From: Ursus arctos
Lineage: Eukaryota > Chordata > Mammalia > Carnivora > Ursidae
Length of the DNA: 64,000 nt
NCBI RefSeq assembly: GCF_023065955.2
Contig: NW_026623078.1
Location: 6,706,199 to 6,770,198 of the forward strand
Reading direction: 5' to 3'
Both the position numbers and the translations under genes were made by a program. The notes beneath the pieces were generated by a model. The model saw only the letters and a program-made list of their open reading frames with translations, ran no database searches and was not told the origin of the DNA. This document shows positions 11,908 through 23,720 of the stretch, piece after piece. Numbering within the stretch: position 1 is the first letter of the stretch; each line of letters starts with the position of its first letter.

Positions 11908-12120
11908 GTGGCTCCTGGGTGGCTCAGTTGGTTCAGTGACTGACTCTTGGTTTCAGCTCAGCTCATGATCTCAGGGTCCTGGGATCCAGCCCTGTGTTGG
12001 GGCCCAGGCTGGGCAGGGAGTTGGCTTGAGGATTTCTCCCCCTCTGTCCCTCCCCCCTGCTGGCACACAGCATCTGCTCATGGTCTCTTTCTCTCTCTCT
12101 CTCTCTCAAATAAATAAATA
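11908..12120 (+). mobile_element. Carnivore SINE (SINEC)
   Basis: Full SINEC layout from 'ctcctgggtggctcagttgg' through '(CT)n caaataaataaataa'. Its tail has expanded into the GAA/GGAGAA microsatellite that follows. Confidence 0.88.
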
Positions 12121-12124
12121 ACTC

Positions 12125-12198
12125 TTGAAGAAGGAAGAAGAAGGAGAAGGAGAAGGAGAAGGAGAAGGAGAAGGAGAAAGAAGAAAGAAGAAGAAATA
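12125..12198. repeat. (GAAGGA)n/(GGAGAA)n purine microsatellite
   Basis: Purine-only repeat derived from the SINE tail. It runs to within about 30 bp of the broken 3' end of the OR pseudogene, suggesting that SINE insertion or related deletion removed the receptor's C-terminus. Confidence 0.85.
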
Positions 12199-12230
12199 CT
12201 TGTTGCCCCAGCTGTCAGCTCCTGCAGGAT

Positions 12231-12952
12231 TGTTGTCAGAGCATGTCCTCATCCAAAGACTGATTGCAGTGGGGAGTGGCTAGGATGAAGGTATAGGAGA
12301 GGATGAGCAAGGAGAAAGCAGCCAAGGAAATGAGCCCACTATTAGCAGTGACCGTGAACACCAGTTTATAAGTATCTGCACCGGCAAATTTGATTAGCCA
12401 AGGTATGTCACAGTAAAAGCTATCTAATAATACATTACAGCTACAGAGGGGCAAGCTTACCACAAAAGCCAATTGGGCCAATATGTGAATGAGAACAATG
12501 GTCCAGACAACCACTAAAATCAAAATGCATATTCATGGGCTCATGATGGTCAGGTAGTAGAGAGGCTTCCATATGGCCATATATCTGTCAAAGGCCATGG
12601 CAATGATAGTACATCTCATTGCCTCCAACAGCATAGCAAAAGAAGATCTGAGCTAAATAGCCCCCAAAGGAGAGGACTTTCTGCTTCCTGAAAAGACCAC
12701 AAAGCATCTTGGCTGCTGCAGTGGAGCAAAACATCAGGTCAATGATGGAGAAATTGGCTAACAGAAAATATGCGGGGGCGGGGGGGTGGTATAAGGGTCA
12801 GAAGTCACAGTGACCCATACTAAAAGGTTTCCCATCATCCTAGACATATATAAAAGATAAGAAAAGCAAAAAAGAAGGAGCTGGATCTCCCAGGAATTGG
12901 AGGGTCCCAGGAACACAAACTCAGATACCCCGGGGTGATTGGCCCCATCCAT
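12231..12952 (-). pseudogene. OR4-family olfactory receptor pseudogene (OR4F-like), 3'-truncated
   Basis: An intact OR is a seven-helix G-protein-coupled receptor of the olfactory cilium. The minus strand from the ATG at 12952 reads an OR4F-like N-terminus (MDGANHPGVSEFVFLG, then NSWEIQLLLF and TM1 'MMGNLLVW'). After a C-rich interruption near 12770-12790 the frame is lost. Homology continues in other frames through TM2-TM4, with ruined 'PMYF' and 'MAFDRY' regions near 12640 and 12590. A separate frame (12523-12236) gives TM4-TM5 with 'LDSFYCDIPWLIKFAGADTY'. A TGA replaces an arginine codon near 12530 in the 'MSPR' position. Homology stops after TM5; TM6, the PMLNPxIY motif of TM7 and the C-terminus are missing, replaced by SINE and microsatellite. 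The upstream ~40 bp resembles that of the OR4F copy at 24.9 kb, suggesting a local duplication. Confidence 0.88.
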
Positions 12953-13012
12953 TGGCTCATTTGGTAGGTTCATGTTCCTGATACCTAAAGAAAAAAAAGT
13001 GATAGAATTCAA

Positions 13013-14508
13013 ATTAATACTATTACATTAATACCCTCTATGGAAAAAGTATATAAAATTTGGAAGTCAAATATTACCTGAGCATTTCACAAAAATCAAA
13101 TAACATCCTTTTGGCCGCTATTACTGTAGTTACATATGATGGTAACTGAGTTGCCAAGTGCCTTGCTAACACAAAGAATGGTGCCTAGGAAAATTTATTT
13201 AAGTGACAAGTCTTTCACATCCCATGTAAATTATTTTTTCTGATCACTTTTTGGGAGTAGCAGATAACTCAAATTTAGGTATTTAAGCAAATGGGAGTTT
13301 TGGTAGTATAAAAAGCCAAATAAATTTGGAACATCCCATCCTGTCCAAATATAATGAGCCTCAATGAGGTACATCAGAAAGAAGAATTGGACAAGGAAAT
13401 TGCTCAATAGAGAGAAGACCTGGAAGCAGGAGAGAGCCATGTCTTTTACCCTTCAAAACCTGCTCAAAGATTTCCTTTTCCAGAAGTCTCTCAGTATTGA
13501 TCCCCAGCATATATTGATGATTCCATATATTTTTGGCATTTTCAGGTACTGATCCAAGCAACCCAGAAAGAAAATGTGCATAAAAATAAAATCAGTGATT
13601 TATCTAAATCCATTTCAAGTTAATTTCTGTGAATGGTGTAAGACAGAGGCCTAGTTTCATTCTTTTGCATGTGAATATCCAACTATCCAGCACTATTTAT
13701 TGAAAAGAATATCATCTCCAGTGAGTAAAATGTTAGTGATAGAACCTAAGTGGTGGGTAGGCAGGTATTCACCATAAAATTGTTTCATCTTTGCAGTATG
13801 TTTGAAATACTTTCAAAATAAAATATTGCAGAAGGAAGGGAGGAACATATCTAATAAAATGATGATGTTCTACCAAAAAATGGCATGCAAAGTACAATCT
13901 GCAAAATCTCCTAAAGCCATTTGGGGTGAGGGGGAGTCCATTAGATTGTAAATCTCTTAAAAGCCAGGATCTAAACATGGAATTTATTCATTCAACCTAT
14001 TTTTTGTCTATTACCCATGTGCTAATTCCTAGACAAGGAGTTTGGAGCCCAAAGAAGAGACACACACATGCAAACAAAGCAATTTAATCCAATCTGGATA
14101 ACAGCAATACTATAATTCATGTTCTATGCAGTGGGTAGTAACATAGAAGAAAGAAGCCCTAAATCTACCTGGAGAAATCTGGGCAGATTTCCCAGGGAAA
14201 GTAGCATTTGAGTAGAGACTTAAAGAGTTTGAGAGAGGAATGAATGGGAGGTGAGAGTTTAGGGTGCCTGGGAAGACATTCCAGGAAGAATTCCAGGAGG
14301 AATGCAGCATGTGTCGTGGCATGTTTGGTGTGTTTGAGAAACTATAGGCATTTAGTACTAATGGAACATTACATACAGGGTGGAGAGTGGTAGGAGAAGA
14401 GACAGAGAGCTTTTAAAAAATATTGTGCCCACCCCAGACCAATTAATTCAGAATCTTTGAGAGATGGTCCAAGAGTCTAAGTATTTTTTGAAGGTACATC
14501 AGGTCATT
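13013..14508. other. No gene recognised
   Basis: Noncoding. No recognisable gene or repeat with clear ends. Short ORFs are shadows without homology that I can see. Confidence 0.4.
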
Positions 14509-14587
14509 CTAAGCCACGGCTGCTGTGGAAAACCACCACTCTACCCTATGCTTCTCTTTGTACTCCCATAGAATCTTGTGCATCTTT

Positions 14588-14588
14588 T

Positions 14589-14663
<75 letters not shown>

Positions 14664-14788
14664 CTTTCTTTCTTTCTTTCTTTCTTTTTCTTTCTCTCTC
14701 TCTCTCTCTTTCTTTCTCTTTCTTCCTTCCTTCCTTCCTTCCTTCCTTCCTTCCTTCCTTCCTTCCTTCCTTCCTTCCTTCCTTCCTT
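14588..14788. repeat. Long (CTTT)n/(CT)n/(CCTT)n polypyrimidine tract
   Basis: Some 200 bp with no purine: CTTT repeats, a short CT stretch near 14695-14710, then CCTT repeats from about 14722 to 14786. It is the expanded tail of the antisense SINE that follows. Confidence 0.95.
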
Positions 14789-14956
14789 TTAGAGAGGAAG
14801 GGGGCACAGGGGTAGTGGGAGAAAGGGAGAGAGGGAATCCCAAGCAGGTTCCAGCACAGAGTCCATGTGGGGCTCAAGCTGACAACCCTGAGATCGTGAC
14901 CTGAGCCAAAATCAAGAGTCGGACTCTCAACCCACTGAGCCACCCAAGTGCCCCCT
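14789..14956 (-). mobile_element. Carnivore SINE (SINEC), antisense
   Basis: Minus-strand head '(GGGG)CACTTGGGTGGCTCAG' at about 14935-14956 and body to 14789. The A-rich tail has become the adjacent polypyrimidine tract. Confidence 0.88.
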
Positions 14957-16937
14957 TTGTGCATCCCTTTATCACTATACTTACCTCATAACATGGAAAC
15001 TATTTCTCTGTATCTCACAGAAAAGAGGTTCCTCAATGGCAGGGATGCTTTCTTATTTTTCTCTTTATCTCCAGTGCCTTGAACACTTTCTGGCACTTAG
15101 TAAATACTCGTAAGTATTGTTAAACTGAGCAAAACTAAAATATAAAGGATTAAATTAGACCAAAGCTCAAATATTAACCTCTCTCAGCGTCTCCCCAAAG
15201 GCCATTCATATCCATGACCCACAAACTCCCTTTCCTTCACCTGTGATGACAGATAGCATATGCTTTATGAAATACGCCTATAATCAGTCAGCTGCCTGAT
15301 ACATTATCCTTAAGCCCTTGTCTGAAGCAGAACAATTGCAAACCATGTAATCATCTATTTGCTTTTAGGTGGGAAAAAATGTATATTAGTTAATAAAATC
15401 TTAATTTTTAAAATAAACAAATGATATTTGAAAACTCAAAATCTTACAGAATGACTCGATAGAAGAAAAATTATCAACTAATATTTTTAATTTTAAATAA
15501 GTTTTAATTGTATAGAAAGCACATGAGTCTATTCTCATTTTAAAAGTTAGAACACCACAGACAAGCCTTTTGTTCATAACCCTTAATCCAGGACCCCTGC
15601 CCTCTTCTCTAGGGGTAAATGACATGTGGTATGTATTCTTCCAGACTTTTTACATTTATATCTATTCACCTGTGTAAATACATATGACTTGAGTTAATTT
15701 CTTTTTTAGATATTTTTATAGATATTTCAGGGTATTGATCAAAGTCCAGACAGGAAGAGATGTCACATTCAAATGGGTGATTGAAGAGAGTTGACTACAG
15801 AAATCGTATACAGGAGTTTAGGCAGCCAACAAAGCCAACTTTTGTTGGTTATAGGAGCCAACAAAAGACTGTAAAGTCACCTAGGGCTGGCAAGAAAAGT
15901 GACCTTTTATCATTTCTGGGGGTACAGAAGGTGAGGAAGGAATGGTTTCTAAGACCACAAGTAAAATCTGTAGGTGGAGAAGAAGGTGACCCAATAGGAG
16001 CTGTGAAAATAACACAATTGCTTCCGTAACTTATCACAGGCCTATAATAATATTGTAGTGTAGGATGTTATCGTTCCAAGGAGTAGTGCCCCAACTAGCA
16101 CTGTCACTGCACTCAGCAGGTCATTCCACTAATCTGTCACTGATGGAGCGTGCAGGAAGACTAATGAGCTCCATATGTGTGTGAGTGTACTTCATTTGCT
16201 ATAAAACGTATCCCCTGGTAAGATGCAATGTTGTATAGATATCAGAGTAATGCCAAGACATTCTATAAATCTGCAAATGACTGGGCTGGCAGATACATTG
16301 AGGATATATCACTCAAGAGTTTGATCAGAGAAGTAGAACTACTATGAGTGATTTAAAAGAAGGAATTTCTCATAGGGATTAGACTTTATGCAATGTGGAA
16401 TTCATTAAGCAGTCTAGGTAAGTATGTTACCACTGAATGTCATGCTGGGCCTGAAGCCCAGCAGTCTACAAGGGAAAATGGACAGGAAGTGAAGATGACC
16501 AATGACAGACTTGAACTGTGTCTCCCACTGTTTCTAATTTTGATGATGCAGGTGGCCTACTGAATAAACTGATACCCTTCATTATAAAGCTGCACTTGCA
16601 CCTGGCCCAGGACTTAGAGGAACTGAAGATGGAGATCCAGTAGGAGCTAAAGGAGCTAGAAGCCCAAGCCGTTGTCCCATATCAGCAAGGTGAGCCAGCC
16701 ACAGGTATGAGCTATAATGGTACTTGCCCTATACTGTCCTTCAGACCAAAGATGTCTACTGCTTCACTTCCATCTTTCAAATCTCACATAAACATTTCTT
16801 GTGGCAAACTCTAACATGGAAACATGCATGGAAGGGAATTCTGGAAACGTAGCTCTGGTTTAGCTAAATTGACAGAGGATGAAGCCATGAGAACAGACTA
16901 GCAAGGCAAATCCATTGTGAAATACATATCTATTTCT
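14957..16937. other. No gene recognised; weak old repeats
   Basis: Positions 15035-15130 resemble the 3' end of an L2 or MIR ('ccagtgccttgaacac...cttagtaaatactcg'). Positions 15480-15690 resemble an old L1 3' region. Positions 15780-16937 contain no match that I can support; the 82-codon ORF at 15781 has no domain. Confidence 0.35.
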
Positions 16938-17114
16938 TGGGGCGCCTGGGTGACTCAGTTGGATAAGCATCCAACCCTCGATTTCAGCTCAGGTCATGAT
17001 CTCAGGGTTGTGAGATTGAGCCCTGCATCTGACTCTGCGTTGGGCGTGGAGCCTGCTTAAGCTTGTCTTTCTCCCTCTCCATCTGCCCCTCCCCCACTCT
17101 CCTTCCTCTCTGGA
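16938..17114 (+). mobile_element. Carnivore SINE (SINEC)
   Basis: Starts 'ggggcgcctgggtgactcag' and ends 'cttcctctctggaaaaaaaa', with the normal tRNA-derived head and CT-rich body. Its A tail leads straight into the TA/TG microsatellite. Confidence 0.9.
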
Positions 17115-17182
17115 AAAAAAAATATATATATATATACATATGGGTGCATATGTATACATGTGTGTATCCATATGTGTGTGTC

Positions 17183-17256
<74 letters not shown>

Positions 17257-17262
17257 TATATA
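17115..17262. repeat. (TA)n/(TG)n compound microsatellite
   Basis: (TA)n, a mixed segment, (GT)n at about 17176-17204, then a long (TA)n to about 17248. The apparent tyrosine/isoleucine-rich ORFs here are repeat artefacts. Confidence 0.95.
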
Positions 17263-18794
17263 CTCCTGCTAGGATAAATCACTGCCTGATAAAAAGACAT
17301 CCAGTGTAATCAGTGAGCTAGCTAATTCCCCCAGGGAATGGTGCCAAATTGGTTTCAGCCATTGACAGTTTGGGACTCAGGAATGGTAGTGGACATATCC
17401 ACTTTATTGAAGGAAAGTCCTTGGTAGTGAGCCCACTCATGGTTTCCATCCCTGTTACCATAACCACTTTGCACATGAGTCCAGTGAGCAAGCACTGGAG
17501 TGGTTAGGGGCAGAGGCTGACTGAAATTTAGTGAATGGGTATCTAATCCACATAATTAAGAGCCTTCTCTAAAATGGATGCCCTCTACTTTGCATTTACA
17601 TGAAATTATCTTCATTGAGCACAGGATTTAATTAACCAAATCTAGCAGGCCATTTTTAGCACTCCAAGTACTCATGTCAATACATTAATTTCTGAATATC
17701 AGGTGAGTACGTGCATAAATAAACCCTACCTTAGTCTCATATTTTGTCTTTTGCAGCCTAAGAATCTTAGAATTCACTCACATATATGTTCATCAGACTT
17801 TAGCCAATATTGGCAAGATCCTACATTATTCTACTACAACACTATGTATTATCAGAACAGTCCTTGTACTTCTCTCTTCAGAATATGTTGGGACCTAGCT
17901 CTTGTAATGGTTCTAAACACAACAGTTCCAGATAAAACCAAAAATATATTTTTATTCAAGGAAAGACTGGTTCATTCAGACTTCAATGAAGGTGTTGCTC
18001 TGCCAGAAAAAAAGGGTAAGGAGCTGGGAGAGCAAGTGACTGTGACATTTGCTTGTATATGGTTTATAGCCTTGCCTTTCACTTGAACTTTACTCCATAC
18101 AAGCACAAGTGATAATTTAAGTAAAAGTATGTATCTTCCTTGTCTGGGGGATATGTGCCACATAGGATCAAAGTCCAATGTGCCCCAGACAAGGAAGATA
18201 GACAGTTACTCCTCTATGTAAACTTTCCATTCCCAGAATCCCATGGTGAGGGGCTGTTTCCTGGGACTTCTCTTTATGCAAATAGTTATTTTAGGGTTCC
18301 ACCAGGAAAAAAAAAATGTCTCATTCAAGTAGAGTAAATGGGGAAACTATAATCAACAAGGGATAGGCAGTAATAAAGGAAATCAGCAAGGAATGTTAAA
18401 AGTATCCGGGATTTGTAACCACAGGGTGCTATTACTATCCCTAAAGCTGATAAACAATGGGAGGGAACACTACCATAAACCACAGAAAGAGCTATAGTAA
18501 TAGTATAAGGCCACCAACAAGATCTGAGGGCTTTAGTGGAGGAATGCAGTATTGTCAACACAAAGTTCGGAAGGGAGGAAGCTGAGGGTCTTAATACCCA
18601 GGTTTCACTCTTCATGTCCTCCAAATCTCTACAATAGCCTCCATTAACTCCACCCAAGCAGAAGTCAAAGGGCATAGCAACTGGTTGATTTAGTCTATAA
18701 AGTTCAGTTTACAGGGCACAGAGGAAAGTAGGCACAGTGAAAAATAGATATGGAAAGACAATTAGAGAATAGCCATCAGAACAGTTTAATGTTC
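17263..18794. other. No gene recognised; contains an inverted repeat
   Basis: Noncoding. A 127-codon plus-strand ORF at 17703-18086 shows no domain or start context and is not called. An 18-bp inverted repeat is listed separately. Two related phrases beginning 'agggt(t/c)ccaccagga' at about 18293 and 19480 suggest an undetermined dispersed repeat. Confidence 0.35.
18132..18200. repeat. Perfect 18-bp inverted repeat (potential hairpin)
   Basis: Left arm 18132-18149 (TATCTTCCTTGTCTGGGG) is the exact reverse complement of the right arm 18183-18200, with a 33-nt loop. Flanks add only weak extra pairing. It could be a chance fold-back, a MITE relic or a small-RNA-like hairpin. Confidence 0.8.
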
Positions 18795-21144
18795 TCCCAT
18801 AAGTGAACATCTGGGTTTTCCCAATGTTGCTTTAAAAATTGTTATATGTGTTGTTATACATATGTCTGAGTGCTTCCAAAGGATATATAATGAGAAGTGG
18901 AATTTCTAGGAAATATTTTATGCAGTTTCATTTTTAATATATATTGTTAAATAGTCCCTTGACCACATGGAAGCCCCATGACCACAACTGTTTAATTAAT
19001 GAACAGAAAGAATACATTCAGATTTGTAGTCATATGAGAGACACATCAGTTAGGACAAAGGATAATTACATTAGCAATGGACAGAGCTTATTGATGACTT
19101 CCTTTCTACTGTGTTGGTGGACTCATGACCCATAAAGAGTGGAACTACCGGATCAGAGGAGCCCTGGGTGTTATCATGATAGGGCTTGGATCCCTTATAA
19201 ACCCAGAAAAAATGTGTCAACATCTTAGCCAATAAACCTACATTCTAACTTGGACCTTGTTTCCAGATTTTGAGACTGGTATCTTTATGCCACAAAGCTG
19301 AGGAAATTTCTACATTTGTCCCACACTATGTATGGGCTTTCAGCCCAGAGAATTTATTTAATTTGAATTTCCCTAATTAATAGTGAAGTTCAGCATTATT
19401 CATACTTTTTTATTTTAAATTTTTTAAATATCTTAAAATATGAACTGTTTATATGTCTTATATATTGAATGCTTGTATCAGGGTCCCACCAGGAGAAAAT
19501 GCCATATTAAAATGGAATAAATGAGGAAAATCTAATTTAAAAATGTTTTGTAAATAAGAGGTAATCTGACTCTAGCTTTTTCCCTCGGGTTTGTCTCTTA
19601 AAAGATCTGAAGTGGTCACTGTGCCTCAGCTCATTTATAAAACACGGGCATTAGAATCATGGAATTGATAAAATCAAGATCTTAAGGATCATTTACAGTG
19701 AGATCCAGTCTGTCTTAGAAATAGATTCTATCAAAACCTGATTGGAACCAGTTTACCACCCTGTTGGTTCCCTCATTGGTATGTTATATAAGAACTGACA
19801 GTGTTCACTTTATATGAGTTATATTATTAACTTTTTGAAAATTGTTCTTTGACTGCTCTGAAGGTCCCATCAATATATCCAAGTGGACTCACTTTCTGGA
19901 GCCAATCAACTGTTTCCTAAGGAATGCTCCTCATAGGATATTTAAGCCAAGCATGTCTCTTCTTGGTTCACATAATGAATCACAACCAGCAGTAAAACAT
20001 TACTTTCACTGACAATCTGATCTTTGTGTTGTTTTTCTGCTTTGATAGTTTTTTGTTTATTTTTGGTTCTTGGCCAAGTTTGGTTCCAATTCTGGTTTGC
20101 ACAGGACTGATAGATTATTTCTCATTGGTTGCAACAGAGAATATGAATTTGGTTTCATGATCTGATTATTTGGTAATCTCTACTGGGATGGTAAGGACCT
20201 ATTCTCTACCAGATGAGAGATGAAAGATAAAATTTGGTTTGTTGGGTGACTTTTTTTTTTAAATCTGTCTCCATTTTTTCAGTTTGTCTTATTTCCATTG
20301 GATGTAGAATTTGTCTTGTTTCCATTGGAAACAGAATAAAAGTTTCTTTAGAGATCTAGTGTGAGATTTTGTGTACCAATCAATCTATACTTTTAATTTT
20401 TTGGTAAACCCAAGTCTTGATCAGTAGCTGAAATTCTAGAACTGACCTAGTAGTTTTATGTGTGACTGTGTTTCTGTAATTGAGGAACCTTTTCCTCTCA
20501 TTCTACGAATGTGAAATATTTTCCTACTTCTAGGATATATTAATAAATATAAACCCTCCTAAAGGAGTTCTTTTAGTCTTGCCTTGTGGAGATTTATAAG
20601 TGCTGACTTAAATCTACTATTCCCCAAGTTTCGAAAAAATAAAGCCAGATTTCTACTGTTTTACATATGTGATGTTTTTCACAAAAAAAAAAATCTCATA
20701 GAAATTATGGCTCAGGATGTTTTTCTATGGCTCAGAACACTTTTATGTGAGAATCCAAATACAAATAATTGAAATAAAAGTTTGAACACAGACTGGTTTG
20801 GTAGCATGTTTTATAAAATAGCTATAGGTCTGTTTGTGATTTTATCAGAATGGAGTATAAAGGAAATTTAAAATTATGGAAAATGTAAAATCAGGTGTTC
20901 AGTCATTTGGAAATACAATTCAGTTTTATAGTGAGTCTACTGAAATATAATTTCTAAGATCCTGACTTGTTTTAAGATTTTGATTTAGTGTTAATAAAGG
21001 AATTAGTAGATATTCACTGGATAATTTTTAAATGAGATCGAGTATTAAAACATTGTGTGTGTGTGTGTATATCACTTTACTCATACCTTTATAGGGTGTA
21101 TCTTTGGATCATGTTAATAAATTTGTTTGATTTTACTGCTCCAA
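18795..21144. other. No gene recognised; old L1-like fragment at left
   Basis: Positions 18795-18960 resemble the 3' region of an old L1 (phrase about 'catatgtctgagtgcttcc...gaagtggaatttc'). The remainder is AT-rich and unassigned. A short (GT) run lies at 21055-21068. Confidence 0.35.
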
Positions 21145-21380
21145 GAATAAGAGACTCTTAATTATAGGAAACAAACTGAGGGTTGCTGGAGGGGAGGTGG
21201 ATGAGGCAATGGGATAACTGGATGGTGGGCATTAAGGAGGGCTCTTAATGTAATGAGCAGTGGGTGTTATATGCAACTGATGAATCACTAAATTCCACTC
21301 CTGAAACTAATAATGCACTATATGTTAACTAAATTGAATTTAAATAAAAAATTTGTTAAATAATAATAATAATAATAATG
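21145..21380 (+). mobile_element. Older carnivore L1 3' UTR fragment
   Basis: Resembles the L1 3' UTR at 4740-4945 in diverged form: 'aaacaaactgagggttgctgg', 'gggtgttatatgcaactgatgaatc', ending in 'aaataataataataataataatg' as an A-rich tail with AAT repeats. Confidence 0.8.
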
Positions 21381-21528
21381 TTTAATGCCATTAGGAAGGT
21401 GTAATTAGGATGTTTGTGACAACAGAGGAATATATTTTAAACATTCCTGAGCCACCTTAGTCTATTAACACAATAATATATGAGAGGCAATTCTTAATTA
21501 CCCACCTTTAAGTTAACAGATCCATCTT

Positions 21529-22383
21529 TTTTTTTTCACTTTTACATGTCCATTTATTAAACAAGAACTCCATCGTGACAATTTAAACAGTATTTATTAG
21601 CGATTAGTGTTGAGAAAATTATTTCCCTCTACATACAAAAATACAGATTTGAACACTATGAAAACAGGCAGGACAAGTACCATGAAAAATAGGTCCTTCA
21701 AAAGAAATAAAGGGACAAAACTGAAGGCAATGTGAGGCTTTGTCTGCTGTCAGGGACAAACCACCAGGAGCTAAGGCTTTGGGGCCCCAAAACCACTCCA
21801 AATGGATAGAGTCAAACCCAACACCAGGGTTTGAAAAGCCAGGATAGCCAACAACAGCATAAACCAGTGTGTGCCAAATGAGCATCACCTCAGAATGCCC
21901 CACAGCTGTGTCCCAACCAGTAAAGGAAATAAACTTTTAAGAAGCAAAATGTAATAGTTATTAAATTAACATTGCCCCCTGAAAGTGCCACCGGGCCAAG
22001 TACCAATGAATAATCACACTGGAGTTATTAGCCATCTGACTTGACTTCCTCTGTTAAAATAATTACATATTATGACCCTTCAAAAGGACAAAAAAGAAGC
22101 TACAATTTTGTTTCAATAAATCCATTCCTTCATTTTGCAACAGCTTAGCTAGTTTACTCGAGATTTTTCTTGACCAGACAGAACCTGCATCCTACAGGGA
22201 TGGGAAAGCCAAAGGAACAGCTAGTGTTAGCTGAGTCTTGATTTCATCAAGCTCCTCACAGCAGGGAATCTATTTTGTCCAGACAGAAAACCAGAAAGGG
22301 TCACCAAGCCTGCCCCAGGCATCCATAAATCAATCTGAGATCTAAAGAGAAGGCCAGCTGGCAGAGGCTGCCTGTGCAGCCTG
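21529..22383 (-). pseudogene. Processed retrocopy of an unidentified transcript (mostly 3' UTR)
   Basis: Three hallmarks of L1-mediated retroposition are visible. First, a perfect 14-bp target-site duplication 'aacagatccatctt' is at 21515-21528 and 22384-22397. Second, a run of T follows the left copy (poly(A) on the minus strand). Third, a polyadenylation signal AATAAA is at 21553-21558 (minus), about 20 nt before the tail, with another AATAAA-like motif near 21592. The 855-bp insert has no long ORF; a 94-codon minus ORF at 21619-21903 looks accidental. It is probably the 3' UTR of a longer mRNA, 5'-truncated on insertion. I do not recognise the parent. Confidence 0.8.
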
Positions 22384-22397
22384 AACAGATCCATCTT

Positions 22398-22805
22398 CTT
22401 GACCAGACTTTAGTCAGGCTCCTCTGAGCTCTCTTTTCCACTAGCCCTCAACTCCACTAAGCCCCATCCTTGCTGGGCTTGCATAGACCAATTATAACTA
22501 GAATCCTATTAAGTCAGTTTAAAGAAAACCCCTCGCCTTTGATATCTGGTTCTTAAACACCCACTCTCAATATCTGATCATTCTGGCCTGCCTTTAGCAA
22601 GAATCCTATTAGGTCGGTTTAGCCAGAAGTCTCCCCTTAGTAATTTCTATCCACCAACCACCTCCCATCTGCTTTTTGGCTGTAAATCCACACTTGTTCT
22701 GCTGTATTGGATATGAAGCTCGATTCTATACAGAGGTTCCTTTTCCCCTATTGTAATAATTCTCAATTAAAGCCAGTTTTTCTCACTTAAACTACTGCTG
22801 TCAGA
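22398..22805 (+). mobile_element. Possible solo LTR
   Basis: Composition and order resemble an ERV LTR: a 'ggctgtaaatccacacttg' TATA-like stretch near 22678, a CT-rich leader, and a weak poly(A)-like 'caattaaagcc' at about 22764. No clean TG...CA ends or flanking duplication were seen. The call is weak. Confidence 0.35.
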
Positions 22806-23544
22806 TTCTGGGTTTTTTTTTCTTTTTTTAATAGAGTGCTGTCTGTGAAACAAAAGTTAAGTTTCTTTGGTTAAAGTCATAAAATGGATGATTAAGACTG
22901 GTAAGAGAGGTAATTGCAAGGTAATAGGATCTGGTTTTGTTTATTCAGTGGGATAATGGACAGATTTATTCTGACATAAAATGTCTGGTTATTCCAGAAT
23001 CTGAAAGAGGAAGACAAACTCCAATGTAGATAGAAAACTGTAGAAGATTCAGGAAGTAAATTCTACTTGCCTTGGTTTCATATATGTGTATATGTTTTTT
23101 TTAAATAATGAGAGTGAAAATAAACAATGATATATGTTAATATTTTGGCAGTTTGCAAAGCCCAGTTTTAATTACTTTATTTTTAAAAACAGAAATGCTT
23201 TATGACCAAATACTATATTTAAGCAAGACCAGAATTTGGTTTCCTCTCATTTACAATAACCTGAAATATTACCTTGGTATATTCATTCTCCTGTTGACTA
23301 AAGACAGTAAATGTTATTCTTTACCTTCTGTGTAATCATCCAAGTTAGCAGAGATTCTTTAGCTCCCCAGAATAACTTTTTTTTGTCTTATGCTGATTTT
23401 GTGTGCTCTATTATTTTTAAAATGTGGTTAATTGCCTATGAAAGAGCTGAAGTTCCTTCAGTTTATTTTGAATATATTTCACTCTGATTAATAGATAGAT
23501 ATACTATAACCATTCCCTTTCTAAGAACCTGTACTACCTGCACC
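22806..23544. other. No gene recognised
   Basis: AT-rich noncoding sequence without identifiable repeats or ORFs. Confidence 0.4.
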
Positions 23545-23720
23545 ACTGTTGCAGGGTGTTTTGTGTCTACCAAATATATGAGCCGAAATCCTAATCCCCA
23601 ATACCTGTGAATGTGACCATGTTTGGAAATAGTCTTTGCAGACATAGTCAAGTAAAGATGAAGTCATACTGTATTAACGTAGACTGGGAGATACTTCATG
23701 TTCTGAAGGCCTCAAAGAAG
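23545..23720 (+). mobile_element. Fragment of MaLR (MLT1-like) LTR
   Basis: 'gaaatcctaatccccaatacctgtgaatgtgaccatgtttggaaatag' at about 23585-23632 is typical of the 5' part of MLT1-type ERVL-MaLR LTRs. The 3' part is missing. Confidence 0.6.

Noticed and set aside
14509..14964. Long ORFs on both strands rich in Lys/Glu/Arg or Phe/Leu/Ser
   Set aside because: They are translations of the polypyrimidine microsatellite and its SINE.
16989..17300. Tyr/Ile/His-rich ORFs
   Set aside because: Translations of the TA/TG compound microsatellite and a SINE.
17703..18086. 127-codon plus-strand ORF
   Set aside because: No recognisable domain; starts in unique AT-rich sequence and could be chance or part of an unassigned old element.
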